Shown here: positions 1 to 6,707 of the stretch, piece by piece
Numbering within the stretch: the stretch's first letter is position 1
Layout: each line of letters begins with the position of its first letter
Assembly (NCBI GenBank): GCA_937958345.1
Contig: CALGNW010000285.1
Span: 1-23,203, forward strand
Length of the DNA: 23,203 nucleotides
From: an uncultured Neomegalonema sp.
GTDB lineage: Bacteria > Pseudomonadota > Alphaproteobacteria > Rhodobacterales > Rhodobacteraceae
Reading direction: 5' to 3'
Notes under the pieces: model-generated
Databases searched by the model: none
What the model was told of the DNA's origin: nothing
The model's input: the letters and a program-made list of their open reading frames with translations, nothing else
Program-made: the position numbers and the translations under genes

Positions 1-1
1 G

Positions 2-451
2 ACATTGACGATTATGACAGATGAGGGTCCGTCGCCCAGCACGGTTGCAGAAGCATTTGGCGGCAAAACCGTTGCTGTTTTTGCCGTGCCCGGCGCGTTC
101 ACGCCGACCTGTCACCTGAACCACCTGCCAAGCTTTCTGACGCAAGCCGAGGCGCTGCGCGCAAAGGGTGTGGACAAGATTGCCTGTATTTCGGTGAATG
201 ATGCCTTCGTTCTCGACGCATGGGCGAAGGCCACAACCGCCAAAGGCGACATCGAGATGCTGGCGGATGGCAGCGGCGATTTCACCAAAGCGATTGGCAT
301 GGAGCTGGACCTGACCGAACGCGGGCTTGGCGTCCGGTCGAAACGCTATGCGATGCTGGTACAGGACGGGACCGTCAAAACGCTGCTGGTTGAGGATAAT
401 CCCGGCGAAGCGGTAAAAAGCACCGCCGATGCTCTGCTGGCCGCGATGTGA
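2..451 (+). CDS. Prx5-type peroxiredoxin, 5'-truncated by window edge
   Basis: This is a thiol peroxidase of the AhpC/TSA superfamily, Prx5 (peroxiredoxin-5, glutaredoxin-dependent) branch, which reduces H2O2 and alkyl hydroperoxides in the cytoplasm. The sequence shows the family's central block AVPGAFTPTCHLNHLPSF, in which the Cys of TPTC is the expected peroxidatic cysteine. The middle (CISVNDAFVLDAWAK) and the C-terminal part (LGVRSKRYAMLVQDG, then LLVEDNPGEA) also match the family. The frame is open to the first bases of the window, and about 15 N-terminal residues expected from Prx5 proteins are missing, so the true start lies upstream. The TTG at 5 and ATG at 14 are probably internal codons. 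A second Cys lies in IACIS. The gene ends at a hairpin shared with the convergent DUF3108 gene. Confidence 0.93.
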   Translation, partial: TLTIMTDEGPSPSTVAEAFGGKTVAVFAVPGAFTPTCHLNHLPSFLTQAEALRAKGVDKIACISVNDAFVLDAWAKATTAKGDIEMLADGSGDFTKAIGMELDLTERGLGVRSKRYAMLVQDGTVKTLLVEDNPGEAVKSTADALLAAM

Positions 452-458
452 CGATAAG

Positions 459-483
459 GGCGCTCGGTTTTTTGCCGAGCGCC
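459..483. terminator. Convergent-gene hairpin, probable bidirectional terminator
   Basis: A perfect 9-bp stem (GGCGCTCGG at 459-467, CCGAGCGCC at 475-483) has a T-rich 7-nt loop. It lies between the peroxiredoxin stop (451) and the stop of the opposite DUF3108 gene (489). There is no U-run directly after the stem on either strand, so the call rests on the stem and its convergent position. Confidence 0.6.
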
Positions 484-488
484 GCTTG

Positions 489-1211
489 CTATTTCAGCAG
501 CGCAATCGCATTGCCGAACTGGGTTTTGGCGGTCACGCGCACGGGGCGCCAGCGATCGGGCGCGATCTGTTTCAGCTCGGCATCAAACACATACGACCGC
601 CGCTCGGGCGTCATATATTTTTCCTTGAAGCCACCGAGGCGCTCGTAGCGTCCCGCACATTTCGGTTCTTCCACAGTGCCGCCGGACGGAACCATCGTAA
701 CCCGGTGCAGCTTTCGCCCGTCGAAAATCTTCATCGATACATCACAGGCGCTATCGCGGGGCGCGGACAGCATGGCCACCGCCGTCGCCGGATCGATCGC
801 GCCGCGCACATCATCGAGTGTCACATCGTACGAACGTTTTCTGAAGGCCGGTGCGGCAAGAACCTCGGTCGCATTGCCCTCGGCATCAAACGTCATTTCT
901 GTATTGCGCTCTTTCTCGCCGTCCCTGACCCAATAATCGAACGCATTCGGAACCATCGTGCCGTCGGCAAACGTCCCGCCGGAAGATGCGCGCGCATCGG
1001 TATCCAGAACCCAACGCAGCAAGGACGCGATGTCAAAGCGCGCCTCGGTCGCGTATGCGTCCGCATCCATCGCGATTTTCAGCTTCAGCGTGCCCAGCGG
1101 CAGACCGCCGATATAGGCGCGATACGATAAGGACTCGGCGACCGGCTCGTTCGCAACGGTCGCAGTCGGCAGAAGGGCCAGCAAAGCGGCAAAAAGGTGA
1201 TGTCTTTTCAT
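489..1211 (-). CDS. DUF3108 family periplasmic protein
   Basis: This 240-aa protein is predicted to be exported. A basic N-terminus (MKRHH) precedes a hydrophobic stretch and a likely signal peptidase site near TVA-NE. The mature part starts SLSYRAYIGGLPLGTLKLKI, which is the typical opening of DUF3108 proteins: a beta-rich fold of unknown function found in proteobacterial envelopes, related to outer-membrane assembly or lipid-binding beta-barrel-like domains. The rest (FDYWVRDGEKERNTEMTF, then VRGAIDPATAVAM) also matches the family's middle. The ATG at 1211 has only a weak Shine-Dalgarno sequence. It lies 43 bp downstream of the carbinolamine dehydratase gene on the same strand and may be the last gene of that transcript. 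No specific function can be given. Confidence 0.82.
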   Translation of the reverse strand: MKRHHLFAALLALLPTATVANEPVAESLSYRAYIGGLPLGTLKLKIAMDADAYATEARFDIASLLRWVLDTDARASSGGTFADGTMVPNAFDYWVRDGEKERNTEMTFDAEGNATEVLAAPAFRKRSYDVTLDDVRGAIDPATAVAMLSAPRDSACDVSMKIFDGRKLHRVTMVPSGGTVEEPKCAGRYERLGGFKEKYMTPERRSYVFDAELKQIAPDRWRPVRVTAKTQFGNAIALLK

Positions 1212-1254
1212 GGCGGTAACGTGCCCCCCGAAAACGGCAAGTGCATGGCAGAGA

Positions 1255-1548
1255 TTAGGCCAACGAGTCCATTTTCATCGCCAGTTTAAGATCAAGGGCG
1301 CTGAGGCCGTCGCAATCATGGGTGATCAGCGTCACCTCGACCCGGTTATAGACGTTCGACCATTCAGGGTGATGGTTCAGCTTTTCTGACCAAAGCGCGA
1401 CTTTGCTCATCCAGCCAAAGGCATCGACAAAGTTTTTGAATTTGAACGCCTTGAACACGGCATCGCGGCCTTCGACCACGGTCCAGCCCGCGCCGGTAAA
1501 TGTTGCCAGCGCCTCGGTCCGTTCGGTTCCTGTCAGCAAATCAGTCAT
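1255..1548 (-). CDS. phhB: Pterin-4a-carbinolamine dehydratase
   Basis: This 97-aa protein has the normal family length. Its signature KLNHHPEWSNVYNRVEVTLITHD contains the paired histidines and the HPEW motif that line the active site, and the C-terminus ends in LDLKLAMKMD as expected. The enzyme dehydrates 4a-hydroxytetrahydropterin, recycling the cofactor of aromatic amino acid hydroxylases. In many alphaproteobacteria without phenylalanine hydroxylase its role is unclear, and related proteins contribute to molybdopterin metabolism. Its start codon overlaps the end of lipB by 8 bp, which suggests co-transcription and translational coupling with lipB. Confidence 0.93.
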   Translation of the reverse strand: MTDLLTGTERTEALATFTGAGWTVVEGRDAVFKAFKFKNFVDAFGWMSKVALWSEKLNHHPEWSNVYNRVEVTLITHDCDGLSALDLKLAMKMDSLA

Positions 1549-2203
1549 GGTCGAACACCTCGGTAAAAGCCTCTCGCAATGCCATGTCGAGTTCGGGCAT
1601 GGTGGCGGTGATCCCCAGATCCGCGAGGCTGGTCACGCCGTGTTCGGCAATGCCGCAGGGCACGATACCGCCGTAATGGCCGAGGTCGGGTTCGAGGTTG
1701 ATCGAAATGCCATGCAGTGTCACCCAGCGGCGCACGCGCACGCCAAGGGCCGCGATTTTATCCTCGCGCTCCGGTGCGCCGATGTCTGTACGCCGTACCC
1801 AGACGCCGGGGCGTCCCTCGCGGCGCTCGCCCCTGACGTTGAAGACCGCGAGCGTTCGGATGACCCACTCTTCCAGTGAGTTGACATAGCGCCGGACATC
1901 CGCGCCCCGCGATTTCAGGTCGAGCATGGCATAACCGACCCGCTGTCCGGGACCGTGATATGTGTACTCCCCGCCCCGTCCCGCGTTATAAACCGGAAAG
2001 CGGGCATCCAGTAAGTCCGCCGCATCGGCGCTTGTGCCGGAGGTATAGAGCGGCGGATGTTCGAGCAGCCAGACGCATTCGGGCGCACCGTCATCCCGTA
2101 TCGCCGCTGCCCGCGCCTCCATAAACGCAAGCGCCTGCTGATAGTCGACGAAACCGTCGCTGACGCGCCATTCGGGGCTGCCGGTGAGTGCGATACTGTC
2201 CAT
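1541..2203 (-). CDS. lipB: Lipoyl(octanoyl) transferase LipB
   Basis: LipB moves octanoyl from octanoyl-ACP to the lipoyl domains of 2-oxoacid dehydrogenases and GcvH, the first step of endogenous lipoate synthesis in the cytoplasm. The 220-aa length is typical. Visible hallmarks are YTSGTSADAADLL, the conserved GRGGEYTYHGPGQRVGY block that binds the acyl chain, the catalytic lysine (K149 in EDKIAALGVRV), the HGISINL segment, and the catalytic cysteine C183 in GIVPCGI. The ATG at 2203 is the first in frame before the family's N-terminal region. A promoter-like element about 300 bp upstream would give a long leader (see 2505-2533). Confidence 0.96.
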   Translation of the reverse strand: MDSIALTGSPEWRVSDGFVDYQQALAFMEARAAAIRDDGAPECVWLLEHPPLYTSGTSADAADLLDARFPVYNAGRGGEYTYHGPGQRVGYAMLDLKSRGADVRRYVNSLEEWVIRTLAVFNVRGERREGRPGVWVRRTDIGAPEREDKIAALGVRVRRWVTLHGISINLEPDLGHYGGIVPCGIAEHGVTSLADLGITATMPELDMALREAFTEVFDHD

Positions 2204-2504
2204 CGGCAGACGTTACGCCCCGCAACCCCCGGCACGCAATCGAAACGCGGTATCTTGAGACTCGTTCTTTCGCCAAACCAAGGCCCCACCTTCGGAGAGG
2301 GAAGCAAAACTTGGTTCGGGCGATTGCCAACGTCACCGTCCGGTTTCACCGGTCGGCGCATGTGCCGGAAAAGAGTGGTCGGTCCCGCTTGGACAGCTTG
2401 GGTATAAGGGTCGTCAGTTACGACGATTACTCGGATACTAAGGTTACCGGCTGCCCGCCCCCGAGACCGACCGTGGCCCCCGCATTCAACAGCAGCCTGA
2501 TCAC

Positions 2505-2533
2505 CCTATACAACGAATCGCCACATTCGTCAA
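2505..2533 (-). promoter_or_regulatory. Sigma70-like promoter reading toward lipB
   Basis: On the minus strand, TTGACG (2533-2528) and TATAGG (2510-2505) are separated by exactly 17 bp, inside an AT-richer stretch. The predicted start is near 2498, about 295 nt upstream of the lipB ATG, implying either a long lipB leader or a separate small RNA. This is a consensus match only. Confidence 0.45.
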
Positions 2534-2575
2534 AATTGATTTAATTGTTAACTATACACCTTTAAGGATATTTGC

Positions 2576-2608
2576 AATTCCGGCAATCACCGGTTGCGGG
2601 AATTTTTT
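2576..2608 (+). terminator. Rho-independent terminator-like hairpin, plus strand
   Basis: An 11-bp stem with one mismatch (AATTCCGGCAA / TTGCGGGAATT, 7-nt loop) runs into a six-T tract on the plus strand. No plus-strand gene precedes it, so it either ends an unrecognised plus-strand transcript or acts as a weaker reverse terminator for the DUF3592-like gene ending at 2623. Confidence 0.5.
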
Positions 2609-2622
2609 GTGCGCTGTGCCGG

Positions 2623-3072
2623 TCAAATATTTCTGAGTTTCCAGAGCATCCTCAGATTAAACAACAGCGCGACCGAGGCGAAAAGACTGATGATCAGCAA
2701 AATCCAGTCCCGAACGCCCGACAGGGCGCGCCACAGCTTGCCCTGCCAGCGCGGAACTTCGACGGTGGCGCCGACGGGATAAGCGGCAACGACATCGTTT
2801 CCCGCGCTCTCGCTCATCCAGCGAAAGCCGTGCAGCATATGCTCGATACCGGACGAATCGCGCACGTCGATCACCGGCAGCGCCGAGCGTTTCGCCTGCC
2901 GCGTTTCGATTCCCGATTGCGTGACGGTCACCGCCTCGCGCCCGAACAGTGAAGACGCCAGCGGCGGCTGGGGCAGCGCGACAGCGGCGACATAGAGGAT
3001 AAGCGCGGCAATCGACGCGCATGCGAGAAAGAACATATGGATCGGTTTCATAGCCACTTTCGCCAAAAGCAT
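2623..3072 (-). CDS. DUF3592-like two-helix membrane protein
   Basis: This 149-aa protein has two membrane segments, one at about residues 10-33 (HMFFLACASIAALILYVAAVAL) and one at about 121-139 (DWILLIISLFASVALLF). Between them lies a domain that reads PVIDVRDSSGIEHMLHGFRW, then VVAAYPVGATVEVPRWQGKLWRAL. The pattern of a ligand-like domain with P-V-x-V, a D-x-x-G-x-x-H turn and a 'YP-G-V-V' strand between two helices resembles DUF3592 proteins, whose function is unknown. An alternative start at 3051 (MKPIHMFF) gives a cleaner signal-anchor, and neither start has a strong Shine-Dalgarno sequence. It lies 40 bp downstream of uup on the same strand. Confidence 0.7.
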   Translation of the reverse strand: MLLAKVAMKPIHMFFLACASIAALILYVAAVALPQPPLASSLFGREAVTVTQSGIETRQAKRSALPVIDVRDSSGIEHMLHGFRWMSESAGNDVVAAYPVGATVEVPRWQGKLWRALSGVRDWILLIISLFASVALLFNLRMLWKLRNI

Positions 3073-3112
3073 TTGCCTGTGACCGCGCTATAGCAGTCTT
3101 TTTATGGACGGA

Positions 3113-4948
3113 TCAGCCTGCCTCCGCTTCCTCACGCAGCGCCTCCAGTTCCATCCATTCTTCCTCGGATTTCGCCAGAATGTCCTGTCGCGCGGACAGG
3201 GCCTTTCCCGCCTTGATGAACTTGGTGTTATCCTTCGCAAACAGGTCGGGATCGGCCAGCAGTTCTTCAAGTTTCGCGATTTCGGCCTCAAGCATCGCGA
3301 TCTCGGCGGGGAGTTTTTCCAACCGGTGCGATTGCTTGAAAGACAGTTTCCCGCCGCCCGATTTCGGCTTTTCCGCCGGAGGCGGAGGCGCGGGATTTCC
3401 CTTGGTGTCGGTTGTCTTGCGCACCTCGCGCTGGTCCGCAACCTCGCCGCGCAGGGCACGGTAGTCCGACCAGCCGCCCGCATATTCGATGGCTTGGCCG
3501 TCGCCCTCCATCGCGATGGTCGAGGTGGCAATGCGGTCGATGAAATCGCGGTCGTGGCTGACCAGCAGCAGCGTGCCGTCGTAATCGGCCAGCAATTCCT
3601 GCAACAGATCGAGCGTTTCCAGATCGAGGTCGTTGGTCGGTTCATCGAGGACCAGCAGATTGCTTTCGCGGGCCATAATCTTCGCCAGCAGCAGCCGCGC
3701 GCGCTCGCCCCCCGACAGGGCCGACACGGGGCCGCGCGCCTGCCGCTCGTCGAACAGGAATTCCTTCAGATAGCCGACGACGTGCTTGGGCCGTCCGCGA
3801 ACCAGAATCTGATCGTTCGAGCCTTTGACGCCGAGCAACTTATCCTCGGTCATCGCCTCCCATAGCGAAAGGTGTTCGGGCACGTCGCGCTTTTGATCCA
3901 GCACCGCGACTTCGATATTCGCGCCGTGGCGGATCGAGCCTGTATCCGGCTCCAACTCGTTCATCAGCATCTTCAGCAGCGTGGTTTTCCCGACGCCGTT
4001 GGGGCCGACGAATGCAACGCGGTCGCCGCGCATGATCTTGGTGGAAAAATCCGTCAGCAGCGTGCGCTCGCCGAAGGTTTTCGAGATTTCCTTCGCCTCG
4101 ATCACCAGCTTGCCGGACGCCTTACCGGCATCGAGAACCATAGCCGCCGCGCCCGCGCGTTTGATATGGGTGCTTTTTGCCTCGCGCAAATCGGCCAATT
4201 CCGCGACGCGGCGAACGTTGCGTTTACGGCGGCCCGAAACGCCGTGGATGATCCAGTGCTCTTCGCGCTTGATCTGACGGCCCAGCTTGTGCTGTTGCGC
4301 GTCTTCCTCCTCGAAGGTCTTTTCCTGCCACGCCTCAAAGCCGCCAAAGCCCTCAGGGCTGCGCCGCATGACGCCGCGATCAAGCCAGAGCGTGCCTTTG
4401 GAGACGCGGTTGAGGAACGCCCTGTCGTGCGAAATAACGACGTACCCTGTACGGCTTTCAAGCAGTTCGTTCTCCAGCCATTCAATCGCGGTAACATCAA
4501 GGTGGTTGGTCGGTTCGTCCAACAGCATCAGATCCGGCTCGGAGGCCATCATCCGCGCAAGGGCGGCACGGCGTTTTTCGCCGCCCGATGCCGATGCCGC
4601 GTTAACCGAGCCGTCAAGGCGCAGACCGTCGAGGGCAATCTGCGCCTTGTACATTTCGTCGATATCAACGTCGGCGGCGGCGTAATCCAGCACCGTCTCG
4701 TAACCGGACAGGTCGGGATCCTGAGGCAAATAGGCGATTTTGCCGCCCGGTTGTACGAACCGTTCGCCGTGGTCATGCTGAACGAGTCCCGCGGCAATCT
4801 TGAGAAGGGTCGATTTTCCCGATCCGTTTCGCCCTACAAGACAAAGCCGCTCGGTCTGTTCAATCGCAACGGATATGTCCGAGAACAACGGGTCACCACC
4901 GAAGGTAAGCGACACCCCGGAAAGCGAGAGAATAGGCGGACGTGCCAT
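3113..4948 (-). CDS. uup: ABC-F family ATPase, Uup-like
   Basis: This 611-aa soluble protein has two ABC ATPase domains and no membrane segment, the layout of ABC-F proteins that act on ribosomes or nucleic acids rather than transport. The first domain shows Walker A GRNGSGKS (39-46), signature SGGEKRRAALARM and Walker B LMLLDEPTNHLD. The second shows Walker A GPNGVGKT (about 315-322), signature LSGGERARLLLAK and Walker B LLVLDEPTNDLD. The linker between them is basic (HGVSGRRKRNVRRVAELADLR). The C-terminal part is a charged coiled coil (RLEKLPAEIAMLEAEIAKLEELL), which in E. coli Uup binds branched DNA. Coiled coil and linker favour Uup over EttA. The start at 4948 follows a GAGG sequence. 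Confidence 0.93.
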   Translation of the reverse strand: MARPPILSLSGVSLTFGGDPLFSDISVAIEQTERLCLVGRNGSGKSTLLKIAAGLVQHDHGERFVQPGGKIAYLPQDPDLSGYETVLDYAAADVDIDEMYKAQIALDGLRLDGSVNAASASGGEKRRAALARMMASEPDLMLLDEPTNHLDVTAIEWLENELLESRTGYVVISHDRAFLNRVSKGTLWLDRGVMRRSPEGFGGFEAWQEKTFEEEDAQQHKLGRQIKREEHWIIHGVSGRRKRNVRRVAELADLREAKSTHIKRAGAAAMVLDAGKASGKLVIEAKEISKTFGERTLLTDFSTKIMRGDRVAFVGPNGVGKTTLLKMLMNELEPDTGSIRHGANIEVAVLDQKRDVPEHLSLWEAMTEDKLLGVKGSNDQILVRGRPKHVVGYLKEFLFDERQARGPVSALSGGERARLLLAKIMARESNLLVLDEPTNDLDLETLDLLQELLADYDGTLLLVSHDRDFIDRIATSTIAMEGDGQAIEYAGGWSDYRALRGEVADQREVRKTTDTKGNPAPPPPAEKPKSGGGKLSFKQSHRLEKLPAEIAMLEAEIAKLEELLADPDLFAKDNTKFIKAGKALSARQDILAKSEEEWMELEALREEAEAG

Positions 4949-5090
4949 GTAATGACCTCATTTGTGGAGGGAATCCGGCTCAAATCTTGCGGAAACAGCG
5001 TGAGACCCGATATACAACCGCGCCGGATAGCGCAACGTATTGAACCGAAAAGGCGCTAAATCAGCGCAATCGACTGAACAGGAGCGAGAC

Positions 5091-5579
5091 ATGAATTTCA
5101 CGACCCCGCTGGCCATCGCCGCAGCGATCCTCGTGGCAGCCCCCGCTTTTGCGGAAGACAAAGCCGAAGAGAGAGAGCCGGAACTGGTCTTTTCGGAAGA
5201 TTCCGTCGCCGCCATGCAGGGCGATATCGTCATTGATTCGGCCTCTGCCCTCGCCATGAAAGACGACGAAATTCTCGTCTTTATGACGATCCATAATGGG
5301 GCAAAGGACGACGACGTTATCACGTCGGTCAGTTCGGATGCCGCCGGGACGGCAAACCTGGCCGAGTTTGAAGGCAAAGGCGAAGACCGGAAAAGCGCCA
5401 AGCTGAAAAAGCTGGATACACCGGGCAAAAACGCCGTGATGATGGATCTTTACGGCTACCACGTCCTGCTCACCGACCTGAAAAAACCTGTCGAGGGCGG
5501 TGACACGATTCCGGTCACGCTGAATTTCGCCGAAACCGGTGAAATGAAGATCGAAGTATCGGTTGCCGTGATGAAGTGA
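5091..5579 (+). CDS. PCuAC (DUF461)-like secreted protein, copper ligands mostly lost
   Basis: This 162-aa protein has a signal peptide (MNFTTPLAIAAAILVAAPAFA, cleaved after residue 21). Its fold pattern is that of PCuAC periplasmic copper chaperones, which deliver Cu to cytochrome oxidase: 'ILVFMTIHNGAKDDDVITSVSS', 'YGYHVLLTDLKKPVEGGDTIPVTLNF', 'EMKIEVSV'. The family's ligand motif H-x10-M-x21-H-x-M maps without gaps to A91, S102, H124 and L126, so only one of four ligands remains. It may no longer bind copper, or may use a different site. ATG 5091 was chosen because it follows AGGAGCGAGAC and starts the signal peptide; the open frame extends back to 5040 without such features. It is divergent from uup. 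Confidence 0.8.
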   Translation: MNFTTPLAIAAAILVAAPAFAEDKAEEREPELVFSEDSVAAMQGDIVIDSASALAMKDDEILVFMTIHNGAKDDDVITSVSSDAAGTANLAEFEGKGEDRKSAKLKKLDTPGKNAVMMDLYGYHVLLTDLKKPVEGGDTIPVTLNFAETGEMKIEVSVAVMK

Positions 5580-5580
5580 C

Positions 5581-5600
5581 GGGAGGGCTTCGGCCTTCCC
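5581..5600 (+). terminator. UUCG-capped hairpin after the PCuAC-like gene
   Basis: An 8-bp stem (GGGAGGGC / GCCTTCCC, one G-T wobble) closed by a stable TTCG tetraloop starts 2 nt after the stop codon. A T/C-rich run (TTCCC) follows, but there is no long T tract. Confidence 0.6.
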
Positions 5601-5637
5601 TTCCCGCCGTTTGCGAGTTCACATGCCACGCCTGCGC

Positions 5638-5669
5638 CTGCCCCCTTGCCGAAACCGGCAGAGGGGCAG
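5638..5669 (+). repeat. Long imperfect inverted repeat upstream of the MBL gene
   Basis: CTGCCCC (5638-5644) pairs with GGGGCAG (5663-5669), and inside it TGCCG (5647-5651) pairs with CGGCA (5656-5660) around an AAAC loop, separated by a 2x2 internal loop. It lies about 120 bp upstream of the next start codon. It could be a second terminator or a regulatory structure. Confidence 0.45.
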
Positions 5670-5789
5670 TGCGCAACGGACACCGCGATTTGCGCCGCGA
5701 TAAATCACAAAATATAATCGTGAATTGATCTTTCCGGCCGCCCTGCACCCTGCTAAAACACCCGCACCGACACAGCGGAGACGAAAGCG

Positions 5790-6674
5790 ATGCAGATGCC
5801 AGCCCCGAAGATGGATCAAAAACCGCTTGTCGAGCCCTTCTTCGATGCGCAATCCAATACCATCAGCTATGTCGTTAAAGACCCTGACAGCAACGCCTGC
5901 GCCGTGGTCGATGCGGTGATGGATCTGGATTATGCGGCTGGCCGGATCAGCTTTGACAGTGCCGACAGGATGATCGCCTACATCACCGGCAACGATCTGA
6001 CGCTGGAATGGATTATCGAAACGCATGTCCACGCCGACCACCTGTCGGGCGCGCCCTACATCCAGCAAAAGCTGGGAGGAAAAATCGGGATCGGCGAGCA
6101 AATCAAGGACGTGCAGGAAACCTTTGGCAAGGTCTTTAACGAGGGAACCGAGTTCGAGCGCGACGGATCGCAGTTCGATGCGCTGTTCAGGGACGGCGAT
6201 ACTTATTCCATCGGCACACTGGATTGTTTCGCCCTGCACACGCCGGGGCATACACCCGCCTGCATGGTGCATGTGATGGGCGATGCAGCCTTTGCCGGAG
6301 ACACGCTGTTCATGCCGGACGGTGGTTCGGCGCGTGCCGATTTTCCGGGCGGCGATGCCGGACAGTTGTTCGATTCAATCACCCGCGTCCTCAGCCTGCC
6401 GGACGCGCTGCGTTTGTTTGTCTGCCACGACTACGGCCCCGGCGGACGGGCGATCGCGTGGGAAACCACCGTTGCCGAACAAAAGGCCGAAAACATCCAT
6501 GTCGGCGGCGATGCCAGCCGCGAGGCTTTTGTCAAATTGCGCGAAGAACGCGACGCGCAACTGGCGATGCCAAAACTCATCATCCCCGCATTGCAGGTAA
6601 ACATGCGGGCGGGCGATGTGCCGAAAGACGAGAGCGGCAACATGGTGCTGAAAGTACCGATTAATCAGCTGTGA
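5790..6674 (+). CDS. MBL-fold hydrolase, ETHE1/Blh-like persulfide dioxygenase
   Basis: This 294-aa metallo-beta-lactamase-fold protein has the metal-binding motif HVHADH (H79, H81, D83, H84), a later metal histidine in LHTPGHTPACMV, the GDTLFMPDGGSARADFPGGDA block, and the CHDY near the C-terminus. The D-x-x-ARADFPGG signature and the 2-His-1-Asp iron site mark the ETHE1/Blh persulfide dioxygenases, which oxidise glutathione persulfide to sulfite and so detoxify sulfide. The start at 5790 follows GGAGACGAAAG. In many proteobacteria this gene sits near BigR or a sulfide-quinone reductase, neither of which is here. The sulfite it makes could enter the sulfite reductase encoded downstream at 10613, but that link is inference. 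Confidence 0.9.
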   Translation: MQMPAPKMDQKPLVEPFFDAQSNTISYVVKDPDSNACAVVDAVMDLDYAAGRISFDSADRMIAYITGNDLTLEWIIETHVHADHLSGAPYIQQKLGGKIGIGEQIKDVQETFGKVFNEGTEFERDGSQFDALFRDGDTYSIGTLDCFALHTPGHTPACMVHVMGDAAFAGDTLFMPDGGSARADFPGGDAGQLFDSITRVLSLPDALRLFVCHDYGPGGRAIAWETTVAEQKAENIHVGGDASREAFVKLREERDAQLAMPKLIIPALQVNMRAGDVPKDESGNMVLKVPINQL

Positions 6675-6679
6675 ACGGT

Positions 6680-6700
6680 GGCCCCGCAGCGCGCGGGGCC
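6680..6700. terminator. Bidirectional hairpin between convergent genes
   Basis: A perfect 8-bp GC stem (GGCCCCGC at 6680-6687, GCGGGGCC at 6693-6700) with a 5-nt loop lies between the MBL stop (6674) and the gabD stop (6708). On the plus strand it is followed by GGTATCTTTATT. Confidence 0.65.
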
Positions 6701-6707
6701 GGTATCT

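Larger units (their letters stand above)
2204..2622. other. 419-bp gap without a convincing gene
   Basis: No frame here encodes a recognisable protein or shows a Shine-Dalgarno-led start. The gap holds a sigma70-like promoter reading leftward (2505-2533), a terminator-like hairpin reading rightward (2576-2608), and small inverted repeats: CCGGT/ACCGG around 2340 (loop TTC), GTCGT/ACGAC at 2411-2425, and AACCAAG/CTTGGTT at 2276-2316. On the minus strand a 37-codon open stretch (about 2539 to 2429) reads LYRVIRLLLNAGATVGL with GC-rich third positions, but it has no start signal and the -10 box lies inside it. It could be an untranslated leader, a small RNA or a decayed gene. Confidence 0.5.

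Noticed and set aside
429..1130. Long plus-strand open frame (233 codons) opposite the DUF3108 gene
   Set aside because: It is the antisense of a protein with a clear signal peptide and family match. Its translation is Arg/His-rich without any family pattern.
2188..2544. Plus-strand open frame (118 codons) in the gap beside lipB
   Set aside because: It begins inside lipB antisense, has no Shine-Dalgarno sequence, and has skewed Arg/Pro composition without a recognisable domain.
2204..2622. tmRNA, RNase P RNA, SRP RNA or a riboswitch in the gap
   Set aside because: I looked for the conserved cores of these RNAs (for example GGAAGGAAGCAGCC of SRP RNA or the RNase P P4 region) and found none.
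3872..5059. Long plus-strand open frame (395 codons) opposite uup
   Set aside because: The minus strand encodes a full ABC-F protein with both nucleotide-binding domains; the antisense frame has no motif and no start signal.
5619..6272. Minus-strand open frame (217 codons) overlapping the MBL hydrolase
   Set aside because: The plus strand carries the HVHADH metal motif and the complete fold; the antisense reading shows no family features.
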